Assembly (NCBI GenBank): GCA_029378245.1
Contig: JARKIF010000307.1
Coordinates: 1-30,923, forward strand
Direction of reading: 5' to 3'
DNA: 30,923 bases
From: Roridomyces roridus
Lineage: Eukaryota; Basidiomycota; Agaricomycetes; Agaricales; Mycenaceae
Below, one piece after another: positions 1 to 9,461 of this stretch. The notes beneath the pieces were generated by a model. That model worked only from the letters and a program-made list of their open reading frames with translations. It was not told the origin of the DNA and searched no databases. The stretch's first letter is position 1. Every line of letters begins with the position of its first letter. Made by a program: the position numbers and the translations under genes.

Positions 1-36
1 TGCTTTGTTGTCTATCTGAGCCCACTTTGTCTACAG

Positions 37-282
37 GTTCTCGAGCATCGAATTCGTCTTCTCACCAATAGTGTGAAAGTCCCCGTCGGTGTATCATTGT
101 GGTGCGATCTTCCCTTGCCCGGCTACTGCCCATTCCCACTAATTGGTTTCATTTTTGAAGTATCCCTGCTCCCAGTCCTACGAATGTTGCAAGTGAGTAC
201 CCTGCTTTGTTACTGCATATGATACTCACGTCGATACAGGCTTGCAAGACGTTCACGAAAGAGCTGGGTGACTATGTGCAAG
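37..282 (+). CDS. Two exons of an unrecognised protein (partial)
   Basis: Two short exons with good splice signals can be read. A pyrimidine-rich acceptor ends at 36; exon 37-192 is 52 codons open in one frame and contains a hydrophobic run (PLIGFIFEVSLLPVL). An intron with GTGAGT donor and ACAG acceptor spans 193-239. The second exon, 240-282, reads ACKTFTKELGDYVQ and ends at a GTATGT donor. The phases join cleanly, which is why I think this is real. I do not recognise the family. The gene starts before the window, and no convincing exon follows 283, so it may be truncated or decayed. Some of the hydrophobicity could be a membrane segment. The coding claim rests on splice sites and open frame only. 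Confidence 0.35.
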
Positions 283-1289
283 GTATGTGTGAAAATTCTA
301 TTCCATTCCGCGACGCTGACATATGGCACATATACTGTAAAAAATTATTGGACTCATTTGGATGGCATGTGCATATGGTAACCCGGGTTTCGAGCACAAC
401 TCCAGGCTGGTGGACATTTGGAGTACAATATTTCTTACGGTTTCAACTTGGTTCCAACAACTCCCCGGATTTCTACCTCCAAGGTGTGGTGTAGTGCCGT
501 TAACTAGGAATGCCGATTGATTGAGTATCGGCAGATGTGAGTGCAGAGGTTCGGTTCAAAAGATAAATGGCAGATCAAAATATTCAGTTCGCTTGTACTA
601 CCAGATTTGATGCTCTGCCATGTATGATTTTCTTAAAAGACGCAGGGAAGCATCATATCAACTTCCAAAGTGGTTGGGCATTAGGCGCGAGACAGAGAAA
701 GTAAGCATTCCAACAAGTTCGGAATACTTAGCCTGTTGTAATGCATCACTGCCAACATTATCGGCACATCAGCAGAATCACGAAGACTCTTTTTGAAAAG
801 GAGTGAATACCCTGCAGATGTTATCCAAGACACGACCCCCCAAGATGGATCCAAACACTGAATTACAATTGAAATGCGAACCAGAGCCTGCACTCTGAAA
901 GGGATGTAATCGTAGCAATTATTTTACAGTATATCGCCCATACTGACATCTATACAGCGCAAGACGGTTCCGAACCTGAAAGAGCGTAGTTGTGACGGGA
1001 CATACATAGTTTCGGAGGGTATTTTGGAGCATATAGAGTACATGTAGTAGCTTTTAATTGATCTCATTTTTTACCAAACAATCCCGGGGGCATCCATAAG
1101 CAACGCGCTGGAGCAATCCATGCAATCCCAAATCACACCTTCGCTTACCCGCGCTTACCCGGTAGAATCACCATTCCCATCCCAAATCATACACACACAT
1201 ATCGCGTTTTGGGCACAATAGTGAACACACGGTATTCTACGGTTTCATTCCTGACAGCCTTAGCCGATTCTCAATTTTAAAATATCATA
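283..1289. other. Stretch with no gene recognised
   Basis: No long open frame, family motif or repeat structure with target duplications could be seen. The sequence is moderately AT-rich with stops in all frames. It separates the partial gene at the left edge from the F-box remnant. Confidence 0.5.
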
Positions 1290-1976
1290 CCATACAATTC
1301 CACCGACTTTTCACTGGGGCTCATGAATTGGTCCAACCGTGAGGTGATGGAAGAGCGAGACGGAGGGAAGAGTGCGGACCCCAGAGAGAAAGACAGGGTC
1401 ACAGCTCCGCACAAACAGGGCGCGCAATGGTGCAAGGCGGATGGACGGCGGGGGGCGAAGGCTGGTGGGTCGCAAAACCCTCCATATGCAGCTCGCTCAA
1501 CCAGGAAGGCAGGACACCGCATTCATGACCGTCTGCAGCGAAATTTTGGGAGTGGATAGCACAAGGTCTAACCTTGTTATAGAAGAGGAATCCACGGCCC
1601 AAGAGCGTAGATGCGGCTGGAGAGCGTCCAGCTCAGTTGTAATCGACGGATCTATCCCGACATGCCTTTCCGTGCCTGTGATACGAATCGTCCGTAGATT
1701 TGGGCAAGGATGGAGCCGCGCGAGGAGGGCGTCATCGAGCAAAGCCGGCACGACGGTCAGCGTGAGCTCTCGGACGAACGACAGAATCGGAAATGAGGAG
1801 GTATCGACGATATCCACGATATGAGGAAGGGATTGAGCGTGAACCGTCAGCGCGGTGAACAGGCGTCCGCGGCTGCGACGGGCCCATCGTCTGCAGACAA
1901 GACCGCAGACACTCATTTCCTTGTCATCGCAAAGGTCGATGACACGATCGACCAGTTCTTGAGGGAGGTCGTTCAT
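1290..1976 (-). pseudogene. F-box protein gene, frameshifted
   Basis: The minus-strand frame from the ATG at 1976 begins with a recognisable F-box: DLPQELVDRVIDL, then CGLVCRRWARRSRGRLF. F-box proteins use this motif to bind Skp1 in SCF ubiquitin ligases, and agaric fungi carry large families of them. About 150 codons follow with leucine-spaced segments typical of the agaric family (FVRELTLTV, HPCPNLRTIRITG, ITRLDLVLSTP). The frame meets TGA at 1497-1499, right after SCLPG. The expected continuation (SELHMEGF) lies immediately downstream in another frame, so a single-base indel near 1505 breaks the gene. A further shifted frame continues to about 1290. Typical family members run to several hundred residues. 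The N-terminal call is confident. The end is approximate, and a sequencing indel could explain the break. Confidence 0.7.
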
Positions 1977-2040
1977 TGATCAAAGGTTTCGAGCAAGAGA
2001 GTACCGCGACGCCGCCAAATAGACCCCTGTGAGGAAGACT

Positions 2041-2382
2041 TCAGTGCGAGACTTGGCAGAGCGGGTGGGAACGGAGGCGCCGCAATTCTGATGACTTACT
2101 GAACCCTTTTTGAAAATGGGCACTGTTCGAGCGTGCGTTTGGTGTTTCTTCTCGGCGTCGTGAGGGCAGGAAGCAAGGTGTGACAGTCCTGATCAACACG
2201 TGCTGAGTTGGGTTGATGGTTTCACAAATCATTTCGGCAGCCCGGCTTGGCGGCTGCATATTTTTTCCGTTCCAATTTCCAACGAAAAAGACGGCAACTT
2301 CATCTTGTCCCATGAAATCACTTTGCAAATCGGCAACAAGAACGTTCGGAATTGCTAAGTCACTGCCGATCTCAACATTGTC
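2041..2382 (-). CDS. Hypothetical exon, unrecognised
   Basis: A minus-strand frame is open for about 110 codons directly after a good acceptor (pyrimidine-rich, ending TTGCAG just above 2382). It begins LDNVEIGSDLAIPNVLVADL and continues with VAVFFVGNWNGKN. The composition looks like a folded protein rather than a chance frame, but I cannot assign a family. Another minus frame lies at 2411-2608, just before the hAT-type element, so the element may have landed in an intron or exon of this gene. It could also be a decayed remnant. Confidence 0.25.
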   Translation of the reverse strand, partial: DNVEIGSDLAIPNVLVADLQSDFMGQDEVAVFFVGNWNGKNMQPPSRAAEMICETINPTQHVLIRTVTPCFLPSRRREETPNARSNSAHFQKGFSKSSELRRLRSHPLCQVSH

Positions 2383-2622
2383 GAGCTGCAATGATTGTTG
2401 AATAAGTACTTCATTGGCGTCCGACCCGCCAGCCAGGATTTTCTCTCGGTTTCAAACAACTTGCACACAGTCCACGGCTATGGCCCACTTTGGAGTATTC
2501 AAAACAGGCGGCTGGATCATCCTGACCTTGTGAGCTTAGCTGCTCAATGCCCAATTGGCGCGGTATTATACTGAGGCCTGGGCGCTCCGAGTCGGTAACT
2601 TCACCCAACCATGTAGCACCAT

Positions 2623-2630
2623 GGATCTCT
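2623..2630. repeat. Left target-site duplication of hAT-type element 1
   Basis: GGATCTCT at 2623-2630 is repeated exactly at 3405-3412, immediately outside the terminal inverted repeats. An 8-bp duplication is the signature of hAT-superfamily insertion. Confidence 0.9.
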
Positions 2631-3404
2631 TAGGGCTGCGGACCCGAACCGTCCATGACGGCTTGACGGCCGCCCGTCGACGGGTACCCGTGCCGACCCG
2701 GCGGGCTCGAACACAGAATTTCAACGGTACCGTCAGAGACGGCCCGTATGCCGTCAAGACCCGTCAAAAATCGGCCGTGACGGCCGTCGAACGGGTGTGG
2801 TAAAGATCAAGGTAACTCGAGGGAGTCATGGCGGCTGCCGTGGTATTCAATCCTCGGAGATTACTGCACGGTCCTTGAATTCGTTGCCATCTCAGATTAC
2901 GCACTGATCTCCGCTGCTTCCTCATATTTCGTTGCTGATTTTGTAATGATTTTGCTCCAACTATGTGAGTGGATCATTTGGGAAATTCCTTCGGCATCAG
3001 GGAACTCACCAATTCCATGTTTGACAGTTCCTTTGCGTGCCTTGCCAGAGTCTCGAAGGGTTCCCCATTGAGCATCATTGATTGCCGCCAGTTAGCCGGG
3101 CACATTCACGTCATTTGCAACAATTTGGTGGCTTTTCTGTGCTACCGAGCATTCCCATCGTGTACAAAATGCTCGCAGGAGGTCGAAATTTCCACAAGGC
3201 TTCAATCTACTTCAATCTGCTACAGGATGATGTCATGTGATCAAGGCAGCCGAACCGTCTACCGTGACGGCCGTTTTTGATGCCGAACCGACCCGTCAGC
3301 AAGTCTGGACCCAGTTTGACGGGACGGGGACGGGGACGGCTGACAGCCGTCTCATGCCGTCAAATTGACGGCCGTCACCGTTACGGTTCGGGTCCGCAGC
3401 CCTA
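2631..3404. mobile_element. Non-autonomous hAT-type element 1 (774 bp)
   Basis: The element starts TAGGGCTGCGGACCCGAACC and ends with the reverse complement of the same sequence; the inverted repeat is at least 22 bp and perfect. It is flanked by an exact 8-bp duplication. The 5' TAGGG termini and 8-bp duplication fit the hAT superfamily. Both subterminal regions (2640-2805 and 3240-3400) are crowded with variants of GACGGCCGTC and GACGGG. hAT transposases are known to bind subterminal repeats, so these are plausible binding sites. There is no transposase frame inside; the middle is AT-richer and anonymous. It would need a transposase from elsewhere in the genome. Confidence 0.88.
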
Positions 3405-3412
3405 GGATCTCT
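3405..3412. repeat. Right target-site duplication of hAT-type element 1
   Basis: Exact copy of GGATCTCT found at 2623-2630, directly outside the right inverted repeat. Confidence 0.9.
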
Positions 3413-4227
3413 TGATCATTTTGACTGTGATGACATGCGTACGAGGCAATTTTGACCTGGACTTGAGCGCACGGTGTCAACTGCCTTTTCTCGCCCTGCC
3501 AAATATCGCGTCGGCACGAAGCCCGGACATGAATTGGTTTCAAGGTACGTTCACGCGGTCTGGCAGTGAAAGTGCAACTCTTTGTCAATTTGTCAACAAA
3601 TCGATAGTAGATGACGTTGATACTCAGAAGAGAAGACGTACTTTTGAACTCTAGAATCAACCTGACAATCATCCTTGGTTTCTCGATAAAATGATAAATC
3701 TGCGACAGGTGCCTGGCGGGTTCGTCTGTTGACATGTTATCAACCTTCAAGTGAGTTCTCGTCAGAAGCTCCGGTTCCTAGGCTAACTGAACAGGGGCAC
3801 GGGAAACCTCCGATCAAAACCTTTACAAAAAAACCAGCGGTGAGCGAGTGTCCGATCGCGGTAGTCAGTCAGCACAGGCGGGGTCGGATCGACGTGCGGA
3901 CGCAGCGGCGGCAACTTCAACAGGGATGCAATGGCATGAGATAGCAGTTTTTGATATCTAAATAGGCCCAGTGTGGCAAAACCCGTACGGGGTTTTGTGG
4001 GTCATAGATATGACCAAGTCAGTGTATGTTCTAATTGGACAGGACGAGGTGTTTGGTCGGCCACTGGCACAACTTGAGCACCATCAAAAAAAATGAATGC
4101 AGGAATGGCCCGTCGTATGTACGAGCCGTCAGACTAGCTCAAAATTCAATCATGGGAGTCAGGCCAGATAGTTGCCGCCACACGACATTCCCGATTATCC
4201 ACGGAGGCGGATCGGTCGGTATATGTA
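3413..4227. other. Stretch with no gene recognised
   Basis: Only short frames are open on either strand and none resembles a known family. No element termini were found. There is a short inverted motif near 3978 (AAAACCCGTACGGGGTTTT), possibly part of an old repeat. Confidence 0.4.
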
Positions 4228-4350
4228 GCAAATTACCCGCGGGTTCTTCAACTTCGCGGGTCAGGGACGCGGGTTGGGCGGGTTCCACCAATGCTCAACC
4301 CGTACCCGTACCCGCCGTACCCTGGACTAAACCGGCGGGTGAACCACCCG
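4228..4350. repeat. GC-rich ACCCG/GCGGG-repeat patch
   Basis: This patch is packed with ACCCG, GCGGGT and their complements (for example CCCGTACCCGTACCCG near 4301), with the left half G-rich and the right half C-rich. Such clusters resemble the subterminal arrays of non-autonomous DNA transposons like the two hAT-type elements here. I could not find terminal inverted repeats or a target duplication, so it is only a possible remnant. Confidence 0.35.
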
Positions 4351-4806
4351 TGACGAACCTTATGGAGCTGAGACAGGTTATCTCATCCGATCTCCTCCAC
4401 GATTTCCGCTAACTGCTAAGCGCAATACGAACTACAGTACTTGTATGGTTAAGATGCCATTGCCCCCAATTTCGGATACGGGTAACTCCGTAGCGCGTCC
4501 CTTAAATATCAACCACAGCAGACAGCCTTCAACATTGAACAATGCTCCTCTTCTTCTTTTCTTCATTGTTGTCAGGAGTCGCTGCACTTTGCTCTTGCTC
4601 GACGACATCCATCCCGGTTCACGTCGATGTCCTTGTTCCGAAGGACCCCCTGGATGAATTTGCCGGGCTTCAATCCAATGCAAGCGGTCTACGTCATCTG
4701 GACAACACGTACAATATCTATGGTGTTTTCTGCCGCCCGCAGGCGGTCTCCTCTGGTAATTTCTTCTCTCTCAAGCTCAGAAAGCAGGTTTGATTGATCC
4801 ATGTTA

Positions 4807-4821
4807 GATGTCGTACAGCTC
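4807..4821. repeat. Left 15-bp target duplication of LINE tail
   Basis: GATGTCGTACAGCTC here is matched by GATGTTGTACAGCTC at 5374-5388, with one C/T difference. Long, variable duplications are typical of LINE target-primed reverse transcription. Confidence 0.88.
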
Positions 4822-5373
4822 AATTTAGTAAAGTTCAAAACGACGAATGGTAAATCAAGAATGGCAAAGAGCCGTCTGTTTGCAATTCTGGTTTCGGTGG
4901 CATGGCATGAGATTTGGCTGCTGAGGAATGATCGGGTTCTTTCGAATCCTGGAAAAGTCCACAGTGAATGTGAAATACATGAACGATGGATTCGTTCTGT
5001 GAACAAATCCTTTTCCCGAGACAAAATTCTTGCAAACACAAACCGTTTTGGTCAACTCGCTTTTGATAAAGAGCTGGTTCTCCACACCTGGAGTGGTTTG
5101 CTGCTTGATGAAGATGGTCTGCCGGATGACTGGTTACATTGCAAGGGGGTTTTAGTGGGTATGTTTGATTATAGAAGTGGAATAGGTTAATCCTGTAGCG
5201 GCTGGAGTCCCACACTGGTTCCTACTGTGCGCAACGGCATTTCCTCCTGGACGTTCTTTCCCGGCAAACATCTAGAGAAATCTAGAAATCCTAGCGGACA
5301 CTTCTTGGAATGCTTCTGCTGACTGAGATTTGTTTTAACGCTCCCAAAAAAAAAAAAAAAAAAAAAAAAAAAA
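4822..5373 (+). mobile_element. 5'-truncated LINE (non-LTR retrotransposon) tail
   Basis: A 552-bp insert ends in 28 consecutive A residues (5346-5373) and is bounded by a 15-bp duplication. That is how 5'-truncated LINE copies look. The first two thirds remain open to TAA at 5188-5190 and read like the C-terminal end of a fungal LINE ORF2: AWHEIWLLRNDRV, then HERWIRSVNK, then ELVLHTWSGLL and GLPDDWLHCKGVLVGM. I recognise this order from the region after the reverse transcriptase in agaric Tad-like LINEs. The 3' UTR follows (5191-5345). The copy has no endonuclease or RT domain and is dead. The duplication differs at only one base and the A tail is uninterrupted, suggesting a fairly recent insertion. 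Confidence 0.87.
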
Positions 5374-5388
5374 GATGTTGTACAGCTC
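5374..5388. repeat. Right 15-bp target duplication of LINE tail
   Basis: Matches 4807-4821 with one mismatch. It immediately follows the A28 tail and restores the hydrolase reading frame (DVVQLL). Confidence 0.88.
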
Positions 5389-5465
5389 CTCATCCACGGA
5401 CTCACCTACACCAGCCAATACTGGTCCCCACCGACAGAGGAATTCAGAAACTACTTGTACGCCGC

Positions 5466-6565
5466 TGAAACGGTGCACTAGGGTGCGGCCGTGAAATAGA
5501 AACTCTGAGTAGTATCGAATGTAGTGAGATAACTCAACCACAAACTCAACCACTAATCAATCTAAATCTCAACCAATCCAATGCTCGTGTGTGTGTGTTC
5601 GGGGTAGTAGGACAGGCGTCTCGTCCGTCAAAACCTCGGTACAACGTCAAAGGTAACTCTCGGGGGTTCAAGCTCGTCGTGTCCGAACGCGCAGTCTCAA
5701 GCTAACTAGCCGGGGCTCAGTCAAACTCTGGTCTCTAGGTTGTGTTCTGAGCAATTTATTGTCCGCACTGGTCTCACAGATTGGAGGGGTAAAATCTACT
5801 ACTGTACATGCTGTTTTGCTATGGCTTTTATACATTTTGCGGACTGAAGAATATATATGGTATCTGTGATGCCAAGGCCTCGTCTGGCCAATGGCATAGC
5901 TCTCATTCCTCTTTCTGATCAGTTCGTCAGGATTGCGTGCTTGATGCCTCAGTCAGCCGTCGATCCTCACGTGCTGCCGGAAGTTCCAGAACGCTCCATC
6001 GGTTTATCTCTTTCCCTCTCAGACTGGCCGGAGGTTTCCTTCTGCCTTAGATGCCTGAACCAGTCTGCCGGGGGCTTGCTAGGCAGGTAATCAACCCGCC
6101 CGAGCCTCATCATCGATAATTGTGTCTCGGTTGGCTTTGGAGCCGGTGATGCCGGAAGTCAGCACTCGCGGCTTGTCAAACTTCTCTTTCTCAGTATCTC
6201 TGATATGTCTCCGGCAGACGTTTCCTGACGTCCGGCCCCTACGTGCGTGCCTGAATGGTTGGGTAATGCAACATTCGTAATAGTCTGGTCTGATCACCCC
6301 GGGTTCAACTCCCGGTGAGTACGGTTCGAGTATTGTCTCTGTTGGTAGGTGGGACGGGCAGTCCCTTCTGATCCTCTTGGTTACTCTCGGGCAGTAGTAC
6401 ACAGTCGTCAACTAATTCCCAAAGCCCTTGAGTTTAATACACTGCCCCGAGGCGGACATGTACCCTCAACATTGATGTTATGCCTCACTGTTCCCGGGAC
6501 TTGCTTGTAAGCTGGAAACACGATATTTCGTAAATTCCCGGCGTGTAAAAGTACACTGCTTATCA
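5466..6565. mobile_element. 1.1-kb TG...CA insertion, probable solo LTR
   Basis: Comparing hydrolase copies A and B shows that codons for YAA and FSCD, adjacent in copy B, are separated here by 1100 bp. The insert starts TGAAACGG and ends CTTATCA, and CCGC occurs on both sides (5462-5465 and 6566-6569). TG...CA ends with a 4-bp duplication are what an LTR retrotransposon, here a solo LTR, would leave. No gag or pol frame is visible inside, and I found no internal direct repeat that would divide it into two LTRs. A tRNA-like A/B box pair lies inside at 6248-6312. The 4-bp duplication is short and GC-rich, so chance is possible, but the interruption itself is certain from the paralogue comparison. 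Confidence 0.65.
6248..6318 (+). promoter_or_regulatory. tRNA-like Pol III A box and B box
   Basis: TGCCTGAATGG (6248-6258) matches the A-box consensus at all but one fixed position. GGTTCAACTCC (6302-6312) is a full B-box match inside a perfect T-arm-like hairpin (CCGGG, 7-nt loop, CCCGG). The spacing is that of a tRNA gene. No acceptor or anticodon stem pairs well, so this is not a functional tRNA. It may be a tRNA-derived remnant or SINE head inside the 5466-6565 insertion. Confidence 0.45.
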
Positions 6566-7326
6566 CCGCCTTCTCGTGCGACCGTGGAATCCCCTCTCTT
6601 GCAGTCGATTGGCTTGGTGTCGGGCTGAGTTCGCGGCCACTAAACGCATCGGACGTCCAATACCCGAGCGTCTCGGCGGTCATGTCTCAGATTGCCCGGC
6701 TCCTGAAAAGTACGCCAATCGTCCCCGGTGTTCAACCTTTCGAAAAAGTTATCGGCGTGGGCCATAGCGCTGGTTCGGGCCTCCTAATTTTTGATGCCAT
6801 CGTCGAGGGCCCCCACTCCCCATTCGACGGCTTCGTCCTCACCGCCGCCCTCACAGTCGTGCCCAGCACGCTCAGCTCGGCAGGATCCTTGATTTCCCCC
6901 GCACGGGACGTCGACCCACTCCGCTGGGCAACTCTCGACCCGGCATACATCTCGATCACCGACCGCAGCATCTTCTACCCACTCGACCAAACCACCTTCT
7001 CACCACGCATGTTCAATGGCTTTCGACAATTTCACAAAAGACGTGGGGACCGTGTCGACGTTCGTGCAGACCGCTGCCACGTCGTTGCCAAACAAATACA
7101 CGGGGCCTGTTGTGAAGATAGTTGGGTCCGAGGATCAATCCTTTGCAGTGGAGGTACATGTACCAATGTTACGGCGTTGAAGGAGACCGAACAGGTGCTG
7201 TGGCCCAATGCGAGGAGTTTCGATGTTGTGGTAGCCCAGGGGAGCGGGCATGATTTGAATCTCGATTTCCATGCCCTCGGGCCATTCAATACTTTTGTTA
7301 AATTTGTGCAGCAGTTTGCTAGATAG

Positions 7327-8430
7327 TTTCTTGGAAATATGATAAATAACCGGCATAATGACACAGTATAAATCTAGATGCTGGAATATGGTTCCTGGTG
7401 AGCATGTGCATAAATTGAGATCGGGGATAGCGACCAAGGATACTCACTTTCACCCGAGTATCCCGCGTCCATCTGCAAGGGGCATCGAACGCCGTGCTTG
7501 CAGATTGACGAGGCTCTGTATACCTGATCGTCCTAGTAACATTCCGTGTACACTGCGCGCTGCACCATGAACTTACTCAAACGACGGAACCGATCATCAG
7601 ATAGAGCAGCGTCGAGAGCGCCCCAGGGTATGTCTGCGACATCGGCGATCAGGAACATGATTAGCTTGATCGATTTCAATCTGAGCCTCGAGGCAAGTCT
7701 GAGGTAGGAAGACGCAGCAAGCTGCCTGGCATGTTACTGGCATGGCGCTGGCAGGACTCGCATGGAATGCAGGTCCCGGAGATCGGCGTACGTGCTGCAC
7801 AACAGATTGGACGACATCCGCTGGATCCGGCATTTTGTGGGACTTTTCATTAAAATTCAGCGAGGGAAGCCGGCAAGAAAAAGAGCGGGACCAATGTTGT
7901 CGATGGTCTTCGATCAAAAAGAGAAAGTCCGAGCAGTAGTTTTATAGAGCTCGGAGAGATGGTGGCAGGAGGCAAAAGGGAAGTAGTCATGTGAGACATC
8001 AATTGATCAACACCTCCTGTCTCGAGCCCTCATGGTCTGCCTGAGAAGTGAGTGGTCTTGGCTCTAAGCTGGCTCCACGTCTCCCAGCACTTCAGAAACA
8101 TAACAACCAATATCGGCACGAAGCCTGAAGTCAGTCTGAGGTTTGGTCTGAAAGTCACGATTGAGTCACGATGAGGACGTTGGGACACGGTGCGCAAGAA
8201 CAACGATCTCAAAGTTACTTTTTAGAAAGCGGGACAGCCCCCTGAATTCGGAACATCTTTTTGTCAATTCGAATTTCGCACACGGCACGTCGTGGCCTCC
8301 CCGCCCTAGCTCCCCGTCCAATGAGCCTCTTTCTTCGGGACCATTACGAAGCATCGGCATCCTACGGTCTCTTTCTACCTCTGGGAACGGCCCTCCGTGT
8401 GCCGTACCATAAATGAGTCGACTCCCAAGA
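7327..8430. other. Spacer between hydrolase paralogues
   Basis: About 1.1 kb between the stop of copy A and the start of copy B. Apart from the weak remnant at 7533-7658, I see no gene, element terminus or RNA. The last 150 bp should contain the promoter of copy B. A CCAAT sequence lies at 8318-8322, but no clear TATA box was found. Confidence 0.45.
7533..7658 (-). pseudogene. Short remnant, possibly of an agaric F-box-family protein
   Basis: A 41-codon minus-strand frame from the ATG at 7658 reads FLIADVADIPWGALDAALSD, then DRFRRLSKF. The pattern of a tryptophan, LDAALSD and RF-x-x-L resembles the C-terminal part of many agaric F-box-like proteins, where the phrase names the bounds of a helper beta-strand. 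No F-box is present nearby and the frame is closed on both sides. The assignment is from pattern memory only. Confidence 0.22.
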
Positions 8431-9050
8431 CGCAGCGATGCCAATATGCTCCTCCTGTTCACCCTTGTGTGTTTCTGTCAAACGCGCCGCTCGTCTTTAG
8501 TGCATGATGTGCATGCTCAGGATTCTCCATCCCCGTCCACGTCGATACCCTCGTTCCCAAGGATCCAACCGATGTCTTTGCGGGGCTTAAAAGCAACGCG
8601 AGTAGTCTGAGGCGGATCGACGAGACGTACGATATCTTTGGTGTTTTCTGCCAGCCAACCACTCCGTCTCCAAAGCGTTCAGGTCAGCTGCCGAGGATGA
8701 ATCTAATTGAGACTGACGTCGATGTTTTCAGATGTACTCCAACTTCTGGTGCACGGATTCACGTACACGAACGAATATTGGTCGCCTCCGGTCGAAGAAT
8801 TCCGAAACTATTCCTACGCAGCCTTTGCCTGCGACCACGGCCTGTCTTCCTTCTCCATCGACACGTTGGGCGTGGGGTTGACTACACGACCCGAAAATGC
8901 CTCGGATGTGCAATTCCCCAACACCGCAGCCGCCCTCGCCCAGCTCGCCAGGCAGCTCAAAAGCACGCCAATTCTTCCCGGAGTCCAACCGTTCAAAACT
9001 ATCATCGGCATCGGTCATAGCGCTGGCTCCGCGCTGTTGAACTTTGACGC

Positions 9051-9055
9051 CATCG
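9051..9055. repeat. Left 5-bp target duplication of chromovirus
   Basis: CATCG occurs here and at 14759-14763, directly outside the two LTRs, as expected for Ty3-type integration. Confidence 0.95.
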
Positions 9056-9425
9056 TGTCAGCACCTAGGGCTAAGTCGGGTTCTAGTCGGCAACGAACGA
9101 GGCGACCGAGCGAAGAGCAGCAGACGAGACTCAAGAGGTAGAGCAAGCCGTAGGGAGAATAGACTAGATTCGTCTACAGTACTGAGACTGTAGACGGGTA
9201 TATACTACATGATCGAATTAAGTATGAGGAGGTAGGGGGTAGGAGCAGGGGCGATCACGACAAGTAGGGGTTTAAATGCAGGGGAGAGTGGAGTAGCAAG
9301 CAGGGGTTAGCAGGGGTTGAGACAAGACCCGGCCGATCAGTGATGATCACTGATTAGGGTATTGATGGTTGATGATTGATCGGGTTACAACCCGTCGGGT
9401 TGTTGCCTGGGGTCATATCATGACA
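9056..9425 (-). repeat. 3' LTR of chromovirus (370 bp)
   Basis: It matches 14393-14758 throughout. Relative to that copy it has six single-base insertions, lacks one TA dinucleotide, and differs by three substitutions. It lies next to the polypurine tract, so it is the 3' LTR for the minus-strand element. Confidence 0.95.
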
Positions 9426-9436
9426 TTATCCCCCCC
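9426..9436 (-). promoter_or_regulatory. Polypurine tract of chromovirus
   Basis: On the minus strand GGGGGGGATAA directly abuts the 3' LTR. This is where plus-strand DNA synthesis is primed in LTR retrotransposons. Confidence 0.7.
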
Positions 9437-9461
9437 GTTCAAGCGCTGCGTCCCGAAGCGC

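Larger units (their letters stand above)
4542..7326 (+). pseudogene. Alpha/beta-hydrolase copy A, interrupted by two insertions
   Basis: A secreted alpha/beta-hydrolase paralogue of copy B at 8440. Exon 1 (4542-4755) starts with a signal peptide (MLLFFFSSLLSGVAALCS) and then SIPVHVDVLVPKDP. An intron (4756-4807, GTAATT...TTAG) precedes exon 2, which starts DVVQL at 4808. Exon 2 is cut by a LINE tail (4822-5373), resumes with the oxyanion-side motif LLIHGLTYTSQYWSPP at 5374, is cut again by a TG...CA element (5466-6565), and resumes at 6566 with FSCDRGIPSL. The nucleophile elbow GVGHSAGS sits near 6755. The acid is probably in VGSEDQ (about 7130) and the His in GSGHDLNLDF (about 7250). Two frameshifts, near 7010-7025 and 7150, offset each other, so about 45 residues are read out of frame although the frame stays open. 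The substrate is unknown. The gene cannot make a normal protein. Confidence 0.82.

Noticed and set aside
2555..2803. Arginine-rich frames on both strands
   Set aside because: They are translations of the GACGGCCGTC arrays of hAT-type element 1, not genes.
5587..5600. GT dinucleotide run
   Set aside because: Too short to be informative as a microsatellite or structural element.
6235..6325. A possible tRNA gene
   Set aside because: A and B boxes and the T arm are good, but no acceptor stem or credible anticodon stem can be paired.
5857..6411. Open frames of 77 and 106 codons inside the TG...CA insertion
   Set aside because: They have no motifs, lie in probable LTR sequence, and the minus frame runs through the tRNA-like hairpin.
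9069..9141. C-terminal extension of hydrolase copy B (VSAPRAK...)
   Set aside because: These codons are the chromovirus LTR read through from the hydrolase exon, not native sequence.
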